From: CAVSRC01 sp963762605
Lineage (GTDB): Bacteria > Pseudomonadota > Alphaproteobacteria > Rhizobiales > Kaistiaceae
Length of the DNA: 64,000 nucleotides
Assembly (NCBI GenBank): GCA_963762605.1
Contig: CAVXLJ010000017.1
Span: 124,001-188,000 of the forward strand
Reading direction: 5' to 3'
Part shown: one piece after another, positions 1-7,528 of the stretch
Layout: the number at the start of each line of letters is the position of its first letter
How positions within the stretch are numbered: position 1 is the first letter of the stretch
Translations under genes and position numbers: made by a program
Notes under the pieces: generated by a model
Database searches by the model: none
Seen by the model: the letters and a program-made list of their open reading frames with translations, nothing else
Told to the model about the DNA's origin: nothing

Positions 1-82
1 TGAGCACGGGAACCGACAGCGCCGCCAGACGGGAGCTGACCGTCGCCAGCCACGAACGCCGCTCGCCGAGACGCGAGGTCAT
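1..82 (-). CDS. N-terminal fragment of an unidentified protein, running off the window
   Basis: An open frame reads leftward from ATG at 82 and leaves the window after about 27 codons (MTSRLGERRSWLATV..., then a hydrophobic run). A basic start followed by a hydrophobic segment suits a signal peptide or membrane anchor. The ATG overlaps the stop of a 13-codon ORF that has a much better ribosome binding site, so translation may be coupled. The fragment is too short to assign to a family, and I infer a gene mainly from the SD-led ORF and its direction. Confidence 0.35.
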   Translation of the reverse strand, partial: MTSRLGERRSWLATVSSRLAALSVPVL

Positions 83-120
83 GCGGCTTGTCCGCAATCA
101 CGACGGGGACGGACGGTCAC
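79..120 (-). CDS. 13-codon upstream ORF with strong Shine-Dalgarno
   Basis: AGGAGG (plus-strand CCTCCT, 127-132) lies 6 nt before a GTG at 120-118. The GTG opens a 13-residue basic peptide, VTVRPRRDCGQAA, whose TGA overlaps the next ATG as ATGA. This could be a leader peptide, the true start of the gene to the left if there is a frameshift in the sequence, or chance. The quality of the SD is the main argument that something is translated from here. Confidence 0.3.
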   Translation of the reverse strand: MTVRPRRDCGQAA

Positions 121-328
121 TGCAAACCTCCTGAAATCAAGCGACACCATTCAAGGCAGAACCGGCGGACCTGTCCAGACGGCCACAGCCCCTTGCGACC
201 GGATGGAGCCAATTCCGTTTCCCGGCCGGCCCGGCTCTTGCGGCGGCGTTCGGTGGGGCAGATATTGCGGCCGTCAGGCGTGCGGGACGAAATCGGCGAG
301 ATTGCGAAACCGCAGCAAGGAGCCGGCC

Positions 329-748
329 ATGTCGGACGACAATCAGGGTGCCCCCTCTCCCACTCCGGAACCGGGGCCTTCCGCCTTTGATGCGATCAGC
401 CCCTATCTCCATCCCGGCCGCGAGAACGTTCTGGCCAACTATGTTCTCTACCTGGCCGGACTGGTGCCGGCCTTCGGCGTGGTGCCGATCATCGTCGGCT
501 TCGCGCTGGCCATAATCAACCGGCCGAAGGCGACCGGAATCTGGGCCGACCACTACACTTATCAGGTGCGCAGCGCCGGCATTGGCCTATTATACGTCAT
601 TGTCTCGGGGATTCTGGTGCTGGCGTTCGGCCTCGGAATCGTCCTCCTGCTTCTCACCGCGGCCTGGTGGATCGTGCGTGCGATCAAGGGGCTGATGGCC
701 GCCAGCCGGACGGAAGCCATGCCGGACCCGCAGACATGGAGCTGGTAG
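329..748 (+). CDS. DUF4870-type small membrane protein
   Basis: A 139-residue protein. The first 25 or so residues are Pro/Ser-rich and soluble. About three hydrophobic segments follow (near residues 35-65, 85-105 and 105-125), and the C-terminus is short and polar. The frame stays open further upstream, but the start at 329 is chosen because AAGGAG ends 7 nt before it and the earlier residues look non-coding. The pattern of an N-terminal cytoplasmic tail and hairpin helices with '...HYTYQVRS' in between matches the DUF4870/COG3671 family of inner-membrane proteins of unknown function. It appears to be monocistronic. Confidence 0.75.
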   Translation: MSDDNQGAPSPTPEPGPSAFDAISPYLHPGRENVLANYVLYLAGLVPAFGVVPIIVGFALAIINRPKATGIWADHYTYQVRSAGIGLLYVIVSGILVLAFGLGIVLLLLTAAWWIVRAIKGLMAASRTEAMPDPQTWSW

Positions 749-764
749 GAGGCCGTTGGCAGTT

Positions 765-778
765 GTGATCAATATCAA
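765..778. promoter_or_regulatory. Weak FNR/FixK-like half-palindrome
   Basis: GTGAT-CAAT-ATCAA resembles the FNR/FixK consensus TTGAT-N4-ATCAA with one mismatch in the outer position. It lies about 130 bp upstream of a doubtful small ORF at 907 and no established gene, so its role is unclear and chance is a real possibility. The rest of 749-906 holds nothing recognisable. Confidence 0.2.
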
Positions 779-906
779 TGTAGGCATCGTAGGGAATCGG
801 TAATGCAGCGGTGCCAACATGGATTCGCCATAATCGGCGTCCACAGGCGCGCGCCGGCGGCAGGTGTCGCCGGGCGGCATACAGTCAAGACTGACGAGAT
901 AACCCC

Positions 907-1092
907 GTGAAGCGCAATAAGGAATTCGTCGAGCTCCGACCGTTCCGGTCCCGGGCCGACCTGGATCTCGAGCGATCGCTCGAAGCCAAGTACCGTCGAA
1001 TCGCCATCCCCGAACTGGCGGAAATCTTCCAGCCCCAGCAGCAGGCGAGCGATCCGTCGACAACCACCGGCGACGATAAACAGCTGCACTGA
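907..1092 (+). CDS. Possible 61-residue hypothetical protein
   Basis: A GTG-initiated ORF whose product is charged and soluble, with a central acidic/basic helix-like stretch (DLERSLEAKYRRIAIPELAE) and a polar tail. The upstream GACGAGA is at best a weak ribosome binding site. It stops 5 bp before the stop codon of the convergent lysE remnant. The composition is more protein-like than most shadow frames, but I recognise no family. It may be a small gene or a leftover of the same rearrangement. Confidence 0.3.
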   Translation: MKRNKEFVELRPFRSRADLDLERSLEAKYRRIAIPELAEIFQPQQQASDPSTTTGDDKQLH

Positions 1093-1097
1093 CCGCT

Positions 1098-1295
1098 CAG
1101 TGCTGCCCTGACCCCGCCGCGCCGACAAGGCCGGCGGCAGGGACCAGCATCACGGCCCCGCTCCGCGTATCGAGAACCCGCCAGGCCGTTGGCCGGGCGA
1201 GAATGTGTGCGCCGGGGCCCCGGCCGAAGAACCACACGACCGAGGCAAGACCAGCCCTGGCGCCACAGGCGATAGCCCGGTGCCGGCGCTCTTGG
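1098..1295 (-). pseudogene. Decayed 3' fragment of a lysE-like exporter gene
   Basis: Read on the minus strand, this segment aligns with the last ~65 codons of the intact lysE at 3910-4545. SVVWFFGRGPGAH matches SILWFFGLGYGAR, LARPTAWRVLD matches FARPKAWQVLD, and the stop falls at the same place (GQH* against VPH*). It lacks four codons inside the ...AP.. stretch and is frameshifted toward its 5' end, where similarity fades just before the tetR stop codon. There is no start codon or 5' half, so it cannot encode a transporter. Together with intact lysE it brackets the tetR-SDR-AKR module. The family match is direct alignment; the history is inference. Confidence 0.8.
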
Positions 1296-1308
1296 TGACC
1301 GGTGGGCT

Positions 1309-1941
1309 CTACCCGGCCGTGTCCACCGGCGCGCCCGCGCCGTAACGCAATCCGTCGACAAGCAGAGACACCATCCGCCGGGCCTGGTCGGTCGTGCCAT
1401 GCTGCCCCGGCGCGCTGAGGCTTGCGACCGCGGACAACAGCTCATTGGCATCAACGCCGGCACGCACTTCGCCTGCCGCAACCGCTGCTTCCAGCAGGGC
1501 TTTCAATGCCGGACGCAACCGCTTGTCGAAATAGGCCGGCAGCGGCGCATAGGCCGGATCGCCCGAATGCAGGGCGGCCGCAAGTCCGCGCTTGGCGGAC
1601 AGGAAGTCGACGTAGCGTTGCATCCACCGCGCCAGCGCCTCGCCGGGTTCGTGCGCGGCGGCAAGCGCCGGTGCGGCGTCGGCGCAGGCGTCGATCTCGC
1701 GACGGAAGACGGCCTTGATGAGGTCGGAGCGCTGCGGAAAGTGGCGATAGACGGTGCCGATGCCGACGCCGGCCTCTTCCGCGATCTCGCGCACCGGCGC
1801 GTCCACGCCGGAGGTCGCGAACACCGTCATGGCCGCCTGGAGAAGCGCATCGATGTTGCGCTGCGCATCGGCGCGCACGCGCCGTTCCGCGCCACCGCGC
1901 GCCTGCGCTGCATCTGGCCTGTCGTCGGTCCTGTCGCTCAA
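1309..1941 (-). CDS. TetR-family transcriptional repressor
   Basis: A 210-residue regulator. The N-terminal helix-turn-helix occupies roughly residues 25-75, with the recognition region 'EEAGVGIGTVYRHFPQRSDL'. The C-terminal half is the variable ligand-binding and dimer domain. The frame is open upstream to 2046, but the TTG at 1941 is the likely start: AAGGTG lies 7 nt before it, and the earlier residues would overlap the operators. It is divergent from the SDR and aldo/keto reductase genes. The two CGGAA-N5-TTCCG palindromes between them are the obvious targets, so it probably represses the reductase pair and itself. The inducer is unknown. Confidence 0.85.
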   Translation of the reverse strand: MSDRTDDRPDAAQARGGAERRVRADAQRNIDALLQAAMTVFATSGVDAPVREIAEEAGVGIGTVYRHFPQRSDLIKAVFRREIDACADAAPALAAAHEPGEALARWMQRYVDFLSAKRGLAAALHSGDPAYAPLPAYFDKRLRPALKALLEAAVAAGEVRAGVDANELLSAVASLSAPGQHGTTDQARRMVSLLVDGLRYGAGAPVDTAG

Positions 1942-1952
1942 GACAAAACACC

Positions 1953-1981
1953 TTGATAACCGGAACTTTGTTCCGTATATA
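1953..1981 (+). promoter_or_regulatory. Sigma-70 promoter for the SDR-AKR pair
   Basis: TTGATA (1953-1958) and TATATA (1976-1981) are separated by exactly 17 bp, a near-consensus arrangement. The spacer holds the first operator palindrome. Transcription would start just after the second operator begins, about 70 bp before the SDR start. Confidence 0.7.
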
Positions 1982-2001
1982 AGCGGAAGGTCGTTCCGCT
2001 T
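1961..2001. promoter_or_regulatory. Paired TetR operators
   Basis: Two palindromes share the form CGGAA-N5-TTCCG: one at 1961-1975, the other at 1984-1998. The second extends to perfect 8-bp arms, AAGCGGAA and TTCCGCTT (1981-2001). Their centres are 23 bp apart. One fills the -35/-10 spacer and the other lies right after the -10, so a bound repressor would block polymerase. Both sit between the divergent tetR and SDR starts, which supports assignment to the TetR protein. Confidence 0.75.
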
Positions 2002-2060
2002 GCTCCTGTTTAGCGTGGCAAAGCGGCCTTGGCCACATCCATGCACGACAGGAGATGTCC

Positions 2061-2816
2061 ATGCAGGACAAACGCATCGCGCTCATTACCGGGGCCAATC
2101 AGGGGGTCGGCCTGCAGGTCGCAAAGGAACTTGTGGCCAACGGCGTCACCGTGCTGGTCGGGTCGCGAAATTTCGCGAAGGGCGAGGCCGCGGCCAGGGA
2201 GATCGGCCCGGGCGCCGTCGCCGTTCAGCTCGACGTGACGGACCCCGCTTCGATCGCCGCTGCCGCGGAGCGCGTCCGCGCCGAGTTTGGCCGTCTCGAC
2301 CTGCTGGTCAACAATGCGGCCATATCGAACACGAGAAAGGGCGACCTGTCGCTCGCCGAGTACGCCAAGATATCCCGCCCGAGCAACGTGTCCCTCGATG
2401 AAATGCGCGCCGTGTGGGAGACCAACGTCTTCGGTGTGCTTGCCGTTTACCAGGCGATGCTGCCGTTGCTGCGCCTGTCGTTGGATGCCCGCATCGTCAA
2501 TGTGTCGAGTGGCGTCGGATCGCTCACGACCAATGCCGACCCGGCCTTCTCCTACCGAGTATTTTACGGCCCGGTCTATTCCGCGTCCAAGGCGGCACTC
2601 AATGCCGTGACGCTCGCCATGATGATCGAGCTGGAGTCGACCGGGATCAAGGTCAACCTGGTCTCGCCGGCCTTCACCAGCACCAACCTCAACGGCTTCG
2701 AGGGCACGGAGTCGATCGAGGATGGATCGCGCGAGGTGGTGCGCGTCGCGCTGCTCGGCCCTGACGGGCCGACCGGCACATTCACGCGCTGGGAGAACGT
2801 CACCATCCCGTGGTGA
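2061..2816 (+). CDS. Short-chain dehydrogenase/reductase
   Basis: A 251-residue classical SDR, an NAD(P)-dependent oxidoreductase of carbonyl or hydroxyl groups. It has the TGANQGVG cofactor motif (residues 10-17), NNA (84-86), the catalytic Ser in VNVSS (139-140) and YSASK (Tyr163, Lys167). An ATG at 2055 abuts the Shine-Dalgarno AGGAG (2050-2054), so the ATG at 2061 with normal spacing is preferred. It is followed by the aldo/keto reductase and lies under the operator-controlled promoter. Two reductases under one TetR suggest handling of a reactive carbonyl or a xenobiotic. The substrate cannot be read from sequence. Confidence 0.88.
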   Translation: MQDKRIALITGANQGVGLQVAKELVANGVTVLVGSRNFAKGEAAAREIGPGAVAVQLDVTDPASIAAAAERVRAEFGRLDLLVNNAAISNTRKGDLSLAEYAKISRPSNVSLDEMRAVWETNVFGVLAVYQAMLPLLRLSLDARIVNVSSGVGSLTTNADPAFSYRVFYGPVYSASKAALNAVTLAMMIELESTGIKVNLVSPAFTSTNLNGFEGTESIEDGSREVVRVALLGPDGPTGTFTRWENVTIPW

Positions 2817-2861
2817 GCGCACTGGCCCGGAAATCGAACCGTTCAGCAGAAGGATTTCATC

Positions 2862-3893
2862 ATGCACTACCGCTCGCTCGGCCGCTCCGGCATCAAGGTC
2901 AGTCCCTATTGCCTGGGGGCCATGATGTTCGGGCCGATGGGCAATGCCGACCATGACGACTGCGCCCGCATGGTCCACAAGGCGCTCGATTTCGGCATCA
3001 ACTTCGTCGACACAGCCGACCGCTACAGCGCCGGCGAGTCGGAGGCGATCCTCGGCAAGGCGCTCAAGGGCCGGCGCGACAAGATCGTGCTGGCGACCAA
3101 GGTGCATGGGCCGATGGGCGACGACCCGAACATGCAGGGCAATTCGCGCCGCTGGATCATGCAGGCGGTCGAAGGTTCGCTCCGGCGCCTGCAGACCGAT
3201 TACATCGACCTCTATCAGATCCACCGACCAGCACCGGACACCGACATCGAGGAAACGCTGTCGGCGCTGACCGACCTGATGCGCGCCGGCAAAGTGCGGG
3301 CGATCGGTTCCTCGACCTTCCCGGTCTCCGAGATCGTCGAAGCGCAGTGGGTTTCCGAGAAACGCGGGCTGGCACGCTTTCGCACCGAACAGCCGCCCTA
3401 TTCGATTCTCGACCGCGGCATCGAACGCGACATGCTGCCCACTGCCGAGCGCTACGGCATGGGCGTGCTGGTGTGGAGCCCGCTGTCGAAGGGCCTGCTC
3501 ACCGGGCGCTACCGTAAGGGACAGCCGCTGCCCGATAGCCTCAGGGCAAAGGTCTTCCCGCGGCAGATGTCCGACGCACGCAGTCTTGATGCCGTCGAAG
3601 ACCTCATCGCGCTGGCGGACAAAGCCGGCATGCCACTCACCCATATGGCGATGGCCTTCGTCATGGCGCATCCGGGCGTGACCGCGGCCATCCTCGGCCC
3701 GCGGACAATGGCGCATCTTGATGATCTGCTGGCTGGTGCCGAGATCCGGCTCAGCGAGGACATCCTCGACCAAATCGACGCGATCGTGCCGCCCGGAACG
3801 GATGTCGGCCTGAACGAGGCGGCTTACGTTCCACCGGCGATCCTGAAGGCCGAGTTGCGTCGCCGGCCAAGCGCCGAGCGTGCCGCGGCGTGA
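2862..3893 (+). CDS. Aldo/keto reductase
   Basis: A 343-residue NADPH-dependent reductase of the aldo/keto reductase superfamily. The catalytic tetrad is visible as Asp50 and Tyr55 (FVDTADRY), Lys80 (ATK) and His111 (QIH). The N-terminus (LGRSGIKVSPYCLG) and the later WSPLSKGLLTGRY segment are typical of the YajO/Tas-like branch. AAGGA lies about 7 nt before the ATG. It starts 45 bp after the SDR and is probably co-transcribed. It ends 16 bp before the convergent lysE stop. Substrate not predicted; cytoplasmic. Confidence 0.9.
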   Translation: MHYRSLGRSGIKVSPYCLGAMMFGPMGNADHDDCARMVHKALDFGINFVDTADRYSAGESEAILGKALKGRRDKIVLATKVHGPMGDDPNMQGNSRRWIMQAVEGSLRRLQTDYIDLYQIHRPAPDTDIEETLSALTDLMRAGKVRAIGSSTFPVSEIVEAQWVSEKRGLARFRTEQPPYSILDRGIERDMLPTAERYGMGVLVWSPLSKGLLTGRYRKGQPLPDSLRAKVFPRQMSDARSLDAVEDLIALADKAGMPLTHMAMAFVMAHPGVTAAILGPRTMAHLDDLLAGAEIRLSEDILDQIDAIVPPGTDVGLNEAAYVPPAILKAELRRRPSAERAAA

Positions 3894-3909
3894 ATTGCGT
3901 GCGGTGCCC

Positions 3910-4545
3910 TCAGTGCGGCACCGACCACGCCTCGCCAACAAGGCGGGCGGCAATCGCCAGCATGACCAGGCCGATCAGGATGTCGAGGACCTGCCAGGCC
4001 TTCGGCCGGGCGAAGATGGGGGCCGCCAGCCGGGCGCCATAGCCCAGGCCGAAGAACCACAGGATCGAGGCAAGCCCCGCCCCGGCGCCGAAGGCAATGG
4101 CACCGGCGCCGGGGTGCCGGGCGGAGAGCGCACCGATCAGCACCACCGTGTCGAGATAGACATGCGGGTTGAGAAAGGTGAGCGCCAGGCAGGTGGCGAT
4201 GGTGGCGGCGAGCCCCGCCGTCGAGCGGTCGGCCGGGGTGAGCGCCCCCGGCCTGAGCGCGCGGTGGAACGACAGGAGCCCGTAGAGCGCCAGGAAGGCG
4301 GCGCCGGCGAGGCTTACCGCGGTGAGCAGCGACGGCGCCTCGTGGACCAGTGTGCCGAGCCCGCCGACGCCGGTGGCAATCAACACCAGATCGGACAGCG
4401 CGCAGATGCTGGCCACGGCAAGGACGTGGCTCCGCGCCAGCCCCTGGCGCAGGACGAAGGCATTCTGCGCACCGATGGCGACGATCAGGCTGGCACCAAG
4501 CAGGAAGCCTTCGACGGCAGCATTGAGCAGCAGGGGCCGGTCCAT
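3910..4545 (-). CDS. LysE/ArgO-family amino-acid exporter
   Basis: A 211-residue inner-membrane exporter of the LysE superfamily, which exports basic amino acids or related compounds. The N-terminal GASLIVAIGAQNAFVLRQGL is the family signature, and about six hydrophobic segments follow, with NPHVYLDTVVLIG in the middle. It starts 6 bp after the stop of the SRAP gene, so the two likely share a transcript. A decayed copy of its 3' end lies at 1098-1295. The exported substrate is not certain; lysine or arginine is the family norm. Confidence 0.9.
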   Translation of the reverse strand: MDRPLLLNAAVEGFLLGASLIVAIGAQNAFVLRQGLARSHVLAVASICALSDLVLIATGVGGLGTLVHEAPSLLTAVSLAGAAFLALYGLLSFHRALRPGALTPADRSTAGLAATIATCLALTFLNPHVYLDTVVLIGALSARHPGAGAIAFGAGAGLASILWFFGLGYGARLAAPIFARPKAWQVLDILIGLVMLAIAARLVGEAWSVPH

Positions 4546-4551
4546 GGGCGG

Positions 4552-5238
4552 CTAGAGGAGCTTCGCATCGATGGGCTCGAGCAGGCCCGCATCGTCATTG
4601 GCGACCCGGTTGACCCGGTTCGAGATCGGCACCGCTTCGAGCAGGTCGTCGGGCGCGGGGCGCAGAAGTGCGGCCGCTTCGGCCGGATCGCCGGTCAGCC
4701 ATTGCTCGAAATCACCGGCGTCGATCACCACCGGCATGCGGTCGTGGACCGGCGCAACGGAAGCATTGGCGCGGGTGGTGACGATGGTGCCGGAATCGAT
4801 CTCGCCGCCGGTCGCGCGGTCAGCCCATGTCTCCCACAGGCCGGCGAAGGCGATCGGCCCCCCTGCCCGCGGTCGAAACCAGAAGGGCTGGCGCGTCTTG
4901 CCGGAATTCGACCCCGGCAACTTGCGCCATTCGTAGAAGCCGGAGGCCGGCACCAGGCAGCGGCGGTGGCGCATGGCGGCGCGAAAAGACGGTTTGTCCT
5001 GAATCCCTTCGGCGCGGGCGTTGATGAGAAGGGTGAATGTCTTGGGGTCCTTGACCCAGGACGGCACCAGGCCCCAGCGCACCAAAGCGAAGCGGCGGCC
5101 GCCGCCCATCATGCGCACGATGGCGATCGGCTGGGTCGGCGCGATGTTGTAGCGCGGCGGGAAGGCCTCGCCGTCGAGATAGCCGAAGAGGGCTTCCAGC
5201 TCCTCCGGCGTGGCAGTCAGGACGAAACGTCCGCACAT
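4552..5238 (-). CDS. SRAP-family abasic-site protein (YedK/HMCES-like)
   Basis: A 228-residue SOS-response-associated peptidase. Family members crosslink to abasic sites in single-stranded DNA through Cys2 and protect replication forks. All catalytic positions are present: Cys2 right after the initiator Met (MCGRF), Asn73 (LLINARAEG), Glu103 (GFYEW) and His165 (HDRMP). Length matches the family. It precedes lysE on the same strand with a 6-bp gap and is divergent from the Nudix gene 101 bp away. I see no LexA box in that gap despite the family name. Confidence 0.93.
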   Translation of the reverse strand: MCGRFVLTATPEELEALFGYLDGEAFPPRYNIAPTQPIAIVRMMGGGRRFALVRWGLVPSWVKDPKTFTLLINARAEGIQDKPSFRAAMRHRRCLVPASGFYEWRKLPGSNSGKTRQPFWFRPRAGGPIAFAGLWETWADRATGGEIDSGTIVTTRANASVAPVHDRMPVVIDAGDFEQWLTGDPAEAAALLRPAPDDLLEAVPISNRVNRVANDDAGLLEPIDAKLL

Positions 5239-5339
5239 GATGGGTCTGGCGCGATCGTTGGGTTAGGCCGGGACACGGCGTTCAGGATAGCAAACAATTT
5301 CGCTTCTTCGCGTGGGCCTTTCGGGTACTTTTCAATCCG

Positions 5340-5774
5340 ATGACCCTTCAGCCGGAAATCCATGCGCGCCGCCCCCTCCTTGGGGTCAGCACACTGGTGC
5401 GCCGCGACGGCGCGGTGCTGCTGGTGCGCCGCGGCCGGCCGCCGGCCGCCGGCCTGTGGGCGCTGCCGGGCGGCAAGGTCGAATTCGGGGAACGCCTTGA
5501 GGCGGCCGCAATCCGTGAGATCGCTGAGGAGACCGGCGTTACCGTCGACGATCTCAAGCGAATCGACATGGCGGAGATCATCAACCGGGACCCGAACGGC
5601 GCTGTGGACTTTCATGCGGTTCTCGTCGTTTTCGCCGGCCGCTACGTTGCCGGCGCGGCCAAGGCCGGCGACGATGCGGCAGAGGCGCGCTGGGTCACCG
5701 GCGTCGAACTGGCGGGCATCAACCTGACGGAGGATACAAGCCGCGTGATCGAGACCCACGGATTGACGCCATGA
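5340..5774 (+). CDS. Nudix hydrolase
   Basis: A 144-residue hydrolase of nucleoside diphosphates linked to X. The complete Nudix box spans residues 44-67, with the metal-binding REIAEE core (Arg59, Glu60, Glu63, Glu64). The preceding LVRRGRPPAAGLWALPGG resembles ADP-ribose pyrophosphatase and NUDT1-like members, but the substrate cannot be fixed from sequence. There is no strong Shine-Dalgarno. Its stop overlaps the next start (ATGA), so the TIGR02301 gene is probably translated with it. Confidence 0.9.
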   Translation: MTLQPEIHARRPLLGVSTLVRRDGAVLLVRRGRPPAAGLWALPGGKVEFGERLEAAAIREIAEETGVTVDDLKRIDMAEIINRDPNGAVDFHAVLVVFAGRYVAGAAKAGDDAAEARWVTGVELAGINLTEDTSRVIETHGLTP

Positions 5775-6154
5775 GCGGCTTGCGGATCGTCATGCTGGCG
5801 CTGCTGATGGCCGTGACGGTGCTGCCGGCGCGCGCCGCCGATACCGGCAGCGCACCAGCTTACGAGCCCGACCTCTTGCGCCTTTCCGAGATTCTGGGGG
5901 CCGTGCAGTTCCTGCGCGAGTTGTGCGGCACCGAGGAAGGGGCGCTATGGCGCGACCAGATGCAGGCTCTGATCGACGCCGAACAGCCGACGGCGGATGA
6001 GCAGGCGCGCATGATCGACCGCTACAACCGGGGCTATGAGAGCTATCGCTCGGTTTACCGGGTATGCACCGACTCGGCCCGCCTGACGGTCGACCGTTAC
6101 CTGCAGGAAGGGGCCCAGATCGCCGCCGAAGTCGCGGCCCGCTACGGAAAATGA
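5771..6154 (+). CDS. TIGR02301-family secreted protein
   Basis: A 127-residue protein with a clear Sec signal peptide (about residues 1-22, ending ARA-AD) and a helical mature part. It has two conserved cysteines (ELCG and VCTDSA) and ends RYLQEGAQIAAEVAARYGK. The pattern matches TIGR02301, a periplasmic family found in Rhizobiales and of unknown function. The start overlaps the Nudix stop by 4 bp, so the two form an operon. Confidence 0.85.
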   Translation: MSGLRIVMLALLMAVTVLPARAADTGSAPAYEPDLLRLSEILGAVQFLRELCGTEEGALWRDQMQALIDAEQPTADEQARMIDRYNRGYESYRSVYRVCTDSARLTVDRYLQEGAQIAAEVAARYGK

Positions 6155-6157
6155 CGG

Positions 6158-6205
6158 TTAATCAATGGTTACCGCGATCCCCTAAAATTTTAAGGACGCG
6201 TTAAC
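6158..6205 (+). promoter_or_regulatory. CtrA-like boxes
   Basis: TTAA-GGACGCG-TTAAC at 6190-6205 fits the CtrA consensus TTAA-N7-TTAAC exactly. A weaker copy, TTAA-TCAATGG-TTAC, is at 6158-6172. Both lie 97-144 bp upstream of the small gene at 6302 and right after the TIGR02301 gene. Two sites with correct spacing in GC-rich DNA are unlikely by chance, but binding is a prediction. Confidence 0.6.
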
Positions 6206-6301
6206 CGTTTCTTCACGATGTGCTGGCGCCCGGGGCCGCGCATGCTACCTTGCCGGAGTCTTAATCTCGCCGACGACTCGGCAAGGGGGCGACCGATACC
6301 C

Positions 6302-6571
6302 ATGACGATTGCCACCGGACTGGCCCCAGCCGCCAAGGATGAACGCTCGATCGCCGAGAAGAAGCGCCTGGCGCTCACCTATCTCAGCGATGCCTGGGAC
6401 GAGGCCCTGGCGGAAGGCATCGACCCTGACATCCTGGCCAATTCCGCGCTGTTTCTGGCGCTGTCGGATCTGGTGGCCGCCTATGGCGAGGCGGCCGTCG
6501 CCGAATTCGCCCAGGCGCTGCCGAAACGAATCGAGGCGTTCGAGTTCAGCGTCGACGTCACCGTTCAGTAG
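6302..6571 (+). CDS. Small conserved-looking helical protein
   Basis: An 89-residue, mostly helical acidic protein without signal or membrane segment (SIAEKKRLALTYLSDAWDEA..., ending FEFSVDVTVQ). The frame is open further upstream, but the region before 6302 is promoter-like and holds CtrA boxes, so the ATG at 6302 is chosen. I do not recognise a named family. The cell-cycle-type boxes upstream suggest CtrA control and so a possible link to division or polar development. It stands alone: the next gene starts 245 bp on. Confidence 0.6.
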   Translation: MTIATGLAPAAKDERSIAEKKRLALTYLSDAWDEALAEGIDPDILANSALFLALSDLVAAYGEAAVAEFAQALPKRIEAFEFSVDVTVQ

Positions 6572-6815
6572 CCGCCGCAGCCCGGCGCCTCGCACGCCCC
6601 CAAAAAGGCCTCGTCCTGAAGTGGCCGTCGCAGGCGCCCATCGACGGATGGCGAGTCGCCCGCGTTCTCTCGGGACTCCTCCGGACAAAGCCCCGGGTCG
6701 CGCCTCAGGATGATGGCGGCGTTCCGTCCTGTGGCCGGCCCCGCCGCTTTAGCCTAGGATGCCCACGGCGACGTTGGGGACGAGCCTGGGCGTGACGCCC
6801 GGTGCGAGGGTAGCC

Positions 6816-7511
6816 ATGCGGCAGGATTTTTCGCGCAAACCGGTTTTGCGGGCCATCGGCTCTGCGCTGTTGGCCACGCTGCTTGCCGCCGGCATGGCGC
6901 AGGCGGCAACGGACGGCCGTCCGGTTCAGACCCAAAGCATCGTCATTCCACCGGACAAGGCCGCCGAACCGGGCACGCCGGCAGTGCCGCCCGACGTTGC
7001 CGAGCCGCCGGCGGCGGAGCCTGCGGCTCAGCCCGACATGCCGGTGCCCGAGGTCCTCTACGATCTGTCCAAGCTGCCGGTTCCGGTGGCGCGCCTGCGC
7101 CAGCAGATCATCGACGCGGCGGCAACCGGCGATCCCGAGAAGCTGAGGCCGATCATCGAAGCCAATGACCCGCCGCCGCAACTCAGCCTCGACGATATCA
7201 GCGGCGATCCGATCGCCTTTCTGAAATCCTCGTCAGGCGACGCGGGCGGCCGCGAGATCCTGGCGATCCTGACCGAGGTGCTGGAGGCGGGCTTTGTCCA
7301 CGTGAACGTGGGAACGCCGGACGAAATGTATGTCTGGCCCTATTTCGCCTACTACCCGGTGGACAAGCTGACGCCGCGGCAACTGGTCGAACTGTTCAAG
7401 CTGGTCTATGCCGGCGACTACGAGGACATGAAGGCCTACGGCACCTACCTCTACTACCGCGTCGGCATCTCGCCCGACGGCCAGTGGCGGTTCTTCGTGG
7501 CCGGGGAGTGA
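6816..7511 (+). CDS. Secreted protein of unknown function
   Basis: A 231-residue protein with a signal peptide (about residues 1-29, ending GMAQA-A), a low-complexity Pro/Ala linker (roughly 45-75) and a folded C-terminal domain of about 150 residues containing 'EMYVWPYFAYYPVDKLTP' and ending 'YYRVGISPDGQWRFFVAGE'. The start at 6816 places the signal peptide properly; earlier in-frame codons look non-coding. It converges on ddl 17 bp away. I cannot name the family; an envelope or periplasmic location is inferred from the signal peptide. Confidence 0.7.
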   Translation: MRQDFSRKPVLRAIGSALLATLLAAGMAQAATDGRPVQTQSIVIPPDKAAEPGTPAVPPDVAEPPAAEPAAQPDMPVPEVLYDLSKLPVPVARLRQQIIDAAATGDPEKLRPIIEANDPPPQLSLDDISGDPIAFLKSSSGDAGGREILAILTEVLEAGFVHVNVGTPDEMYVWPYFAYYPVDKLTPRQLVELFKLVYAGDYEDMKAYGTYLYYRVGISPDGQWRFFVAGE

Positions 7512-7528
7512 GGCGGGCATCGGCGCCT

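Noticed and set aside
2010..3953. 647-codon minus-strand frame over the SDR and aldo/keto reductase
   Set aside because: It runs antisense to two enzymes with intact catalytic motifs and has no family signature.
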